A DNA stretch of 64,000 nt from Actinospica robiniae DSM 44927 (GTDB taxonomy: Bacteria; Actinomycetota; Actinomycetes; Streptomycetales; Catenulisporaceae): the NCBI RefSeq assembly GCF_000504285.1, contig NZ_KI632511.1:4337372-4401371 (forward strand), read 5' to 3'. The notes beneath the pieces are model-generated. The model was not told the DNA's origin. It did no database searches and saw nothing but the letters and a program-made list of their open reading frames with translations. The translations under genes and the position numbers were made by a program. Positions 59,427-64,000 of this stretch are shown piece by piece; position 1 is the first letter of the stretch; each line of letters starts with the position of its first letter.

Positions 59427-60470
59427 GTGCACACGCAACGATTCGGCCTTCTGATCATGCCCGCGGCCAACCGCGTCTACGCCGAATCGTCGGCTTCGCT
59501 GATGACCGCGGAGCTCGGCGTCTTCAACCAGGCGGTACTCGGCGGGAGTATCGAGGAAGTCGCCGTCGAGACCATCGGCGGGGTCCCCTACCTGACGTTC
59601 AACGCCGCGGAGTTGTCCGAACAGGCGGTGCGCTACCTGTCCAACCTCTCGTCCATCTTCGCGCTCTTCCGCCTCGCCGAAGACGGCGGCCTCTACCCCG
59701 TGCCGCTGACGAAGCTCGACCGGCTCGACGACGATCTGCTGACCATTCAGAAGTACGCCGGCAAGACGAACGAGCACTTCACCAAGATGCTCCTCAATGC
59801 GACGATCATGTCCACGGCTTCGCCCGAGGCGATGATCGAACGGACGCTGCGGGTATTCGACCCGATGTGCGGGCGGGGCACGACTCTCAATCAGGCTTTG
59901 ATGTACGGCTACGACGCGTTCGGCGTCGATATCGACCACAAGGACTTCGAGGCCTACTCCGGCTTTCTGCGCACCTGGCTGCAGCGGAAGCGGGTCAAGC
60001 ACACCATCGACGCCGGGCCGGTGCGCCGGGACCGCAAGCTGCTCGGGCACCGCTTCGAGGCAACGCTCGGGCTGAGCCGGGAGGAGTACAAGGCCGGTGA
60101 GAAGCGGCAGATCACCCTCGTCAACGCCGACACCCTGGCCTCCGAGGACTTCTTCCCGGCGGCGCGGTTCGACGTCGTCGTCACCGACGCCCCCTACGGG
60201 GTCCAGCACGGCAGCCGCAACGCCGGCGGCCTGAGCCGCAGCCCGCTGAGCCTGCTCGAGGACGCGGTGCCGGTGTGGGCCCGGCTGCTGCGCCCGGGCG
60301 GGGCGATCGGCATCTCCTGGAACACCTTCGTGGCCGACCGGGAGAAGGCCGTCGAAGTTCTGGCCGGGCACGGCCTCGAGGTGTTCGACGACGGCCCCTA
60401 CCGCGGTTTCCGCCACCGCGTCGATCAATCGATCATGCGCGACATCATCATCGCCCGCAAACCCCTTTGA
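59427..60470 (+). CDS. TRM11/UPF0020-type SAM-dependent methyltransferase
   Basis: 347 residues. The N-terminal part (1-140) is weakly conserved, with IFALFRLAEDGGLYPVPL. The Rossmann methyltransferase domain follows: motif I VFDPMCGRGTTLNQALMYGYDAFGVDIDHKDFEAY and motif IV VVVTDAPYGVQHGS. The motif fits N2-guanine tRNA or DNA/RNA amino-methyltransferases (D-[AP]-P-Y). The C-terminus is WARLLRPGGAIGISWNT...HGLEVFDDGPYRGFRHRVDQSIMRDIIIARKP. tRNA guanine methylation is the likeliest role, by similarity to archaeal and eukaryotic Trm11. GTG start without ribosome site. Confidence 0.82.
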   Translation: MHTQRFGLLIMPAANRVYAESSASLMTAELGVFNQAVLGGSIEEVAVETIGGVPYLTFNAAELSEQAVRYLSNLSSIFALFRLAEDGGLYPVPLTKLDRLDDDLLTIQKYAGKTNEHFTKMLLNATIMSTASPEAMIERTLRVFDPMCGRGTTLNQALMYGYDAFGVDIDHKDFEAYSGFLRTWLQRKRVKHTIDAGPVRRDRKLLGHRFEATLGLSREEYKAGEKRQITLVNADTLASEDFFPAARFDVVVTDAPYGVQHGSRNAGGLSRSPLSLLEDAVPVWARLLRPGGAIGISWNTFVADREKAVEVLAGHGLEVFDDGPYRGFRHRVDQSIMRDIIIARKPL

Positions 60471-60733
60471 TGAAGACCGGCTTCGGCCCTTTCACCATGC
60501 CATACGCCGTTTCCGCGGGCCTTTCTTTATCGGCGGCCGCCGCGGCCCCGGGCGGCGCCGCCGTCCCTTCCGCTCGGATATTCCGGCCGAATCCGGTGAC
60601 ACGTACGGCCGTGTGGCCAAAGGAGCAGGCGGTCAGCTAGCCTGGGGCCCGTGAGTCAGGACACTGCCCATGACCTGCCGTGTACGACCCTCACTCATCG
60701 TTAAAGACGGTAAATTCTTGGGAGCCCACCGGC

Positions 60734-61552
60734 ATGAACAGTGCGTCCATCGCGGGTTCGGAAGCCGCTGCGGCGGCCGTGGCGCGGGAGGCCGTCGAAC
60801 TGCCCGAGCCGTGGGCGGGCGAGCCGATCGCCGTCGTCGTACCCACGTACAACGAGGTGCGCAACGTCCCGCCGCTGGCTGAACGCGTCTTCGCGCTGAA
60901 ACTCCCCAATCTGCGCCTGATCATCGTCGACGACAACTCCCCAGACGGCACCGGGGACGTGGCGGAGGACATCGCGGCCCAGGCCAACGCGGATCGGCCG
61001 GGCAGCATGACGGTGGTGCACCGCCAGGTCAAGGACGGCATAGGCCGGGCGCACATCGCCGGCATGAAGGCGGCGCTCGAGCGGGGCGACCGCTACGTGG
61101 TGCAGATGGACGGCGATCTGAGCCACCCGCCGGAGTTCATCCCGGAGTTCCTCGGCACCATGCTCGCCACCCGGGCCGGGCTGGTCATCGGCAGCCGGTA
61201 CGTCCCGAGCGGCTCGCTCTCGGCGAACTGGGGCCTGCACCGGCGCATGCTCAGCCGCGGCGGCACGATGTACGTCAACTCGATCCTGCACACCCGGATC
61301 TCGGACACCACCGGCGGCTTCAAGCTCTGGCGCGCGGACGTGCTCGAGGCGATCGACCTCGACGCCGTCCAGAGCTCGGGGTTCAGCTTCCAGATCGAGA
61401 TGAACTACCGCGCGCAGCGCAAGGGGTTCAAGATCGTCGAGGTGCCGATCCACTTCGACGAGCGGTTCAGCGGGTCGAGCAAGATCAGCCTCGCGATCCA
61501 GCTGGAGGGCCTGCGCGTGCCGCTGGCGCTCCGCTTCAACAAGAAGATCTGA
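60734..61552 (+). CDS. Polyprenol monophosphomannose synthase (DPM1-like GT2)
   Basis: 272 residues from MNSASIAGSEAAAAA; GGGAG lies 11 bases upstream. GT2 fold: IAVVVPTYNEVRNVPPLAERVF, LIIVDDNSPDGTGDVAEDIA, GIGRAHIAGMKAALERGDRYVVQMDGDLSHPPEFIPEFL (DxD-like motif), LVIGSRYVPSGSLSANWGLHRRMLSRGGTMYVNSIL, DTTGGFKLWRADVLEAIDL and VEVPIHFDERFSGSSKISL. It transfers mannose from GDP-mannose to polyprenyl phosphate for lipoglycan and O-mannosylation pathways. It lacks the N-acyltransferase (Lnt) domain fused in mycobacterial Ppm1. It converges on the next gene. Confidence 0.92.
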   Translation: MNSASIAGSEAAAAAVAREAVELPEPWAGEPIAVVVPTYNEVRNVPPLAERVFALKLPNLRLIIVDDNSPDGTGDVAEDIAAQANADRPGSMTVVHRQVKDGIGRAHIAGMKAALERGDRYVVQMDGDLSHPPEFIPEFLGTMLATRAGLVIGSRYVPSGSLSANWGLHRRMLSRGGTMYVNSILHTRISDTTGGFKLWRADVLEAIDLDAVQSSGFSFQIEMNYRAQRKGFKIVEVPIHFDERFSGSSKISLAIQLEGLRVPLALRFNKKI

Positions 61553-61559
61553 GCGGCCC

Positions 61560-62500
61560 TCAGCCCGCCGCGCGCGGACGTTCCGCGACGGCGACGCGGC
61601 CGGACCGCAGCGACGTCCGCAGCCGCACCGACCCGCCGACGGAACGCGCGATGCCGAGCAGGTCGTCGTCGGACACCATCTGCAGACCGTTCTGCCCGAG
61701 CGCGACGGCCATCCGGTTCGGCTTCCACAGGGAGCGCCACGGTTCGCCGGAAGTGGCCGAGCTGCCGATGACGCGGGTGAGCAGGCGTCCCGCGGCCGCC
61801 TTCGCAGAAGGCGCCTGGTAGTTGAGGATCAGGGAGCTGCCCGGGGCGGACCGGCGTACCAGTGCCACCAGCGTGGCCTGCATCTCGGCGCGGGTGAGGT
61901 ACGGGACGACGCCCTCCCACAGCCAGGTCGTCGGCGCGGAGGGGTCGTGTCCGGCGCTGTCGAGTGCTTCGCCGAGGTCGTCGAGGGCGAAGTCGACCGG
62001 CGCGAACCGCACCGAGCGCGCGGCAGAGGGCAGCTCCTCGGCCGCGTCGCCGCTCGCGTCCAGACGCCGGGCCTCCTGCGCGGCCTCGGCCAGACGCGCG
62101 CGCTTGTCCTGCTGGGACGCCGGATGATCGACCTCCCACACATCCGTGCGCTCGAGCCCGGCCAGCCGCCAGGCCCGCGTGTCCAGTCCGGCGCCCAGGA
62201 TCACCAGCTGGCCGGTCGCGCGGGCGCGCAGGGCCTCGTCGATCGCGATCGTGCGCGGCACGACGATCTCGGCGCAGGCGCGCACGCTCTCGTACGAGGC
62301 CCGCGCCTGCCAGCCCTTCGGCGCCGCACCGGCCCGCACCTCCTCGACCGCCGTACGCTCGGCGACCCGCAGCAGCCGGGCCGCCACCGGGTCCGAGAAC
62401 CGGCCCGCGCCGCCGTCGTTCCGTCCGCGGCCGCCCGCCCCTGGCAGACCAGCACCGCCGTCCGACTCGCCGCACGTTCCCCGTTCGCCATGGTGTTCAT
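61560..62500 (-). pseudogene. LCM-type SAM-dependent methyltransferase, N-terminal frameshift
   Basis: The natural start is MNTMANGERAASRTAVLVCQGRAAADG, read from 62500. Then the conserved continuation GRFSDPVAARLLRVAERTAVEEVRAG lies in another minus-strand frame, so one base was gained or lost within about 62,390-62,425 (GGAACGACGGCGGCG region). The remainder to 61560 is intact: IVVPRTIAIDEAL, QLVILGAGLDTRAWRLAGLERTDVWEVDHPASQQDKRARL, the RFAPVDFALDDL motif, TTWLWEGVVPYLTRAEMQATLVAL and LILNYQAP. This is the leucine-carboxyl-methyltransferase-like family common in actinomycetes. It could be a pseudogene or a sequencing error in a GC repeat. Confidence 0.7.
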
Positions 62501-62564
62501 TGAACACGGCCGTGCGGACCGAGCGCAAAAGATCTTCGGAACCTCGGATCCGAGGTGTGCGTGT

Positions 62565-62602
62565 CTAGATGACTGATCGGGTTTCATTGCGTGGGGGTGG
62601 CG
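62565..62602 (+). repeat. Left terminal inverted repeat of the IS982 element
   Basis: 38 bases, differing from the right end at one position (T versus C, position 28). Confidence 0.88.
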
Positions 62603-62682
62603 AACCCGTCGATCTGCTGTGAACGATCACGAAGGGTGTCCAGGCTGGATAGCGAATAACCAATCTCACCTGGGAGTTCGCT

Positions 62683-63582
62683 ATGCACATCGACCTGGAC
62701 ACCCTTCTGACTGCACTCTACGTGGCGCTGACCGACTGCATCATGCCTTCGCTGGAATCCGCCCCCGACCGCCCCGGTCGACCGCCGGAGGTTACCGACG
62801 CCGAGGTCGTGTGTATCGCCGTAGCCCAAGCCCATCTGCGCTTCAACGACGAGCGCCACTGGATCCGCTCGGCCCCGAAGCTGATCGGGCACCTGTTTCC
62901 CAGGCTCTTGTCTCAATCGCAGTACAACGTGAGACTGCGCGCCGTGGGCCCGCTGATGCAGCACACGGTGTTCTACCTCGCGACCGCGTGCCCCTCCAGT
63001 CAGGACGTGGTCCGTCTGATCGACGGGACCAAGGTGATCTGCGGAACCTCGCGCACGACGGTGCGCTGCTCGAACCTGTTCGGATACGCCGGCTACGGCT
63101 ACGACAAGTCCCACAGTGTGTACTTCTGGGGCTGCAAACTCCTCCTCGAGGTCACCGCTGACGGCCTGGTCACCGGGTTCGTCCTGGTCAACCCGAAACT
63201 CATCGACGAGCGCCGGGCCGTGCTCCTGATGCAGGAACAGCCATACACGACGATGCCCCACGCCACCACGGCCGTGGGCGACAAGGGGTTTCGCAGCAAA
63301 CCCTTCGAAGCGGAACTCCTCGATCAAGGCGTCGTCCTGGTGCGCCCGGCGATGCGCAACGAGACAGATCCGGGGGTGTTTCCCAAGTGGTTTCGCAACC
63401 GGGTCGAATCCGTCATCGACACCCTCAAGGGTCAACTCGGCATCGAGCATCCAGGAGCACATGAACCGTCCGGACTGTTCGCCCGCGTAGTCCAGCGCAT
63501 CCTGGCCCTGAACGCCGCCGTCTGGCACAACTGGAGCACCGGCGCGCACGTCAAGCGCTCCCTGATCGCCTACGACCACTAA
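62683..63582 (+). CDS. IS982-family transposase
   Basis: 299 residues, full length for the family; the ATG lies within CTATGCACATC, with GGGAG eight bases before it. N-terminal PGRPPEVTDAEVVCIAVAQAHLRFNDERHWIR and LFPRLLSQSQYNVRLRAVGPLM. The catalytic core has RLIDGTKVICGTSRTTVRCSNLFGYAGYGYDKSHSVYFWGCKLLLEVTADG, AVGDKGFRSKPFEAELLDQGVVLVRPAMRNE and RNRVESVIDTLKGQLGIEH (D, D, E of a DDE enzyme). It ends RVVQRILALNAAVWHNWSTGAHVKRSLIAYDH. It appears functional. Confidence 0.93.
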   Translation: MHIDLDTLLTALYVALTDCIMPSLESAPDRPGRPPEVTDAEVVCIAVAQAHLRFNDERHWIRSAPKLIGHLFPRLLSQSQYNVRLRAVGPLMQHTVFYLATACPSSQDVVRLIDGTKVICGTSRTTVRCSNLFGYAGYGYDKSHSVYFWGCKLLLEVTADGLVTGFVLVNPKLIDERRAVLLMQEQPYTTMPHATTAVGDKGFRSKPFEAELLDQGVVLVRPAMRNETDPGVFPKWFRNRVESVIDTLKGQLGIEHPGAHEPSGLFARVVQRILALNAAVWHNWSTGAHVKRSLIAYDH

Positions 63583-63610
63583 CCAACGACCCGACCAGCC
63601 AAAACGCTCG

Positions 63611-63648
63611 CGCCACCCCCGCGCAATGAAACCCGATCAGTCATCTAG
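63611..63648 (-). repeat. Right terminal inverted repeat of the IS982 element
   Basis: Mirror of the left end; reads GATCAGTCATCTAG at its outer edge. Confidence 0.88.
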
Positions 63649-63697
63649 TCGATGTGGGGCGCAGCGGGCAGCTCCAGGATCGACGGAGGGGGTGAAC

Positions 63698-64000
63698 GTG
63701 CGCGACAGCGTCCTGTTCGATGAGTTCTACACGGCGTCGGTGCGGCGCATCTCAGGCTACGTCTATGCCATGACCGGCGACGCGGCCGAGACCGAGGACG
63801 TGGTTCAGGAGGCTTACGGACGGGCTTGGCAGCACTGGGAGCAGGTGAGCGGGTACGCGAATCCGGAGGCGTGGCTGCGCACGGTCGCCTACCGGATCCG
63901 GATCAGCCGGTGGCGCCGGGCCGCAGCCGGGTTCAAGGCGCATCGCCGGCACGGGGCGGCTCAGGACCTGCCGGAACTCAGCGTCGACTACGTCGCGCTC
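63698..64000 (+). CDS. SigE-family ECF sigma factor (cut by window edge)
   Basis: 101 codons to the window end, frame still open. Start GTG 63698 with GGAGGGGG just upstream (GTG 63692 is an alternative). It reads VRDSVLFDEFYTASVRRISGYVYAMTGDAAETEDVVQEAYGRAWQHWEQVSGYANPEAWLRTVAYRIRISRWRR. This is sigma region 2 of an ECF factor, including the DVVQEAY core-binding helix and the NPEAWLRTVAYR block. Region 4 lies beyond the window. The intact IS982 element ends 49 bases upstream and has probably separated the gene from its original promoter. Confidence 0.88.
   Translation, partial: MRDSVLFDEFYTASVRRISGYVYAMTGDAAETEDVVQEAYGRAWQHWEQVSGYANPEAWLRTVAYRIRISRWRRAAAGFKAHRRHGAAQDLPELSVDYVAL

Larger units (their letters stand above)
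62565..63648 (+). mobile_element. Intact IS982-family insertion sequence
   Basis: 1084 bases bounded by 38-base inverted repeats with one mismatch: CTAGATGACTGATCGGG, then TTTCATTGCG, one variable base and GGGGGTGGCG (left 62565-62602, right complement 63611-63648). The outermost CTAG is a palindrome and may be the target duplication rather than part of the repeat. One full-length transposase gene. It sits between the promoter regions of the LCM methyltransferase and a SigE-family sigma gene. Confidence 0.9.

Noticed and set aside
62501-62528. Start of the LCM methyltransferase at 62528
   Set aside because: The N-terminus read in that frame is unrelated to the family; the conserved N-terminal block lies in another frame from 62500.

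Overview
This is one 64 kb stretch of a very GC-rich, gene-dense chromosome from an actinomycete. The evidence is the codon use, frequent GTG starts, LacI/ROK/TetR regulators, SigE-family sigma factors, a polyprenol-phosphate mannose synthase, a DyP-loaded encapsulin and a large load of secreted glycoside hydrolases with CBM2/CBM13 modules. The mix resembles soil Streptomycetales/Catenulisporales; no rRNA, tRNA or CRISPR array was recognised, so the genus cannot be fixed from the window alone.

Layout. 0-3.5 kb: a membrane-anchored GH26-like glycosidase, a small membrane protein, and a two-gene encapsulin nanocompartment operon (DyP peroxidase carrying a C-terminal cargo tag, then the shell protein). 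3.6-10 kb: a sugar ABC importer (two permeases, lipoprotein) with a GH35 beta-galactosidase, divergent from a LacI regulator with two operator-like palindromes between them. 10-18 kb: an operon of two secreted giants, a 1514-residue GH3 enzyme with duplicated C-terminal modules and a GH92 alpha-mannosidase, divergent from a ROK regulator. 19-24.6 kb: VOC protein, secreted PL1 pectate lyase, secreted GH30-CBM13 enzyme and a second ROK regulator.

24.6-32.9 kb is the accessory part: a TetR/P-loop kinase pair, a frameshifted membrane-protein gene between two decayed IS982-type transposase fragments, an MFS exporter preceded by two tandem CIRCE-type operators, a DUF222-HNH protein and an IS3-family element with unusually long outer inverted repeats.

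32.9-44.1 kb looks like one carbohydrate regulon: a GH125 alpha-1,6-mannosidase, a complete oligopeptide/oligosaccharide ABC importer (two ATPases, two permeases, lipoprotein), a LacI repressor and an intracellular clan GH-A glycosidase. Matching AACCGGT palindromes sit in the importer promoter and in the repressor/glycosidase intergenic region. Together with GH92 upstream, this suggests use of mannan or high-mannose glycans.

44-64 kb is more ordinary: a stand-alone L7/L12 C-terminal domain, a RibD-like reductase, a SigE-family sigma factor with a membrane partner and a secreted beta-propeller, a Mut7-C protein, a bacterial expansin with CBM2, DinB, succinate-semialdehyde dehydrogenase, a class B PBP, a GH36 alpha-galactosidase, Lrp/AsnC with a DUF2000 protein, prephenate dehydratase, a TRM11-like methyltransferase, polyprenol-phosphate mannose synthase, an LCM-type methyltransferase with an N-terminal frameshift, an intact IS982 element, and the start of another SigE-family sigma gene cut by the window edge.

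The points most worth a second look are the CIRCE-controlled exporter, the AACCGGT regulon, the long outer repeats of the IS3 element, and the low-complexity repeat block upstream of the GH125 gene.
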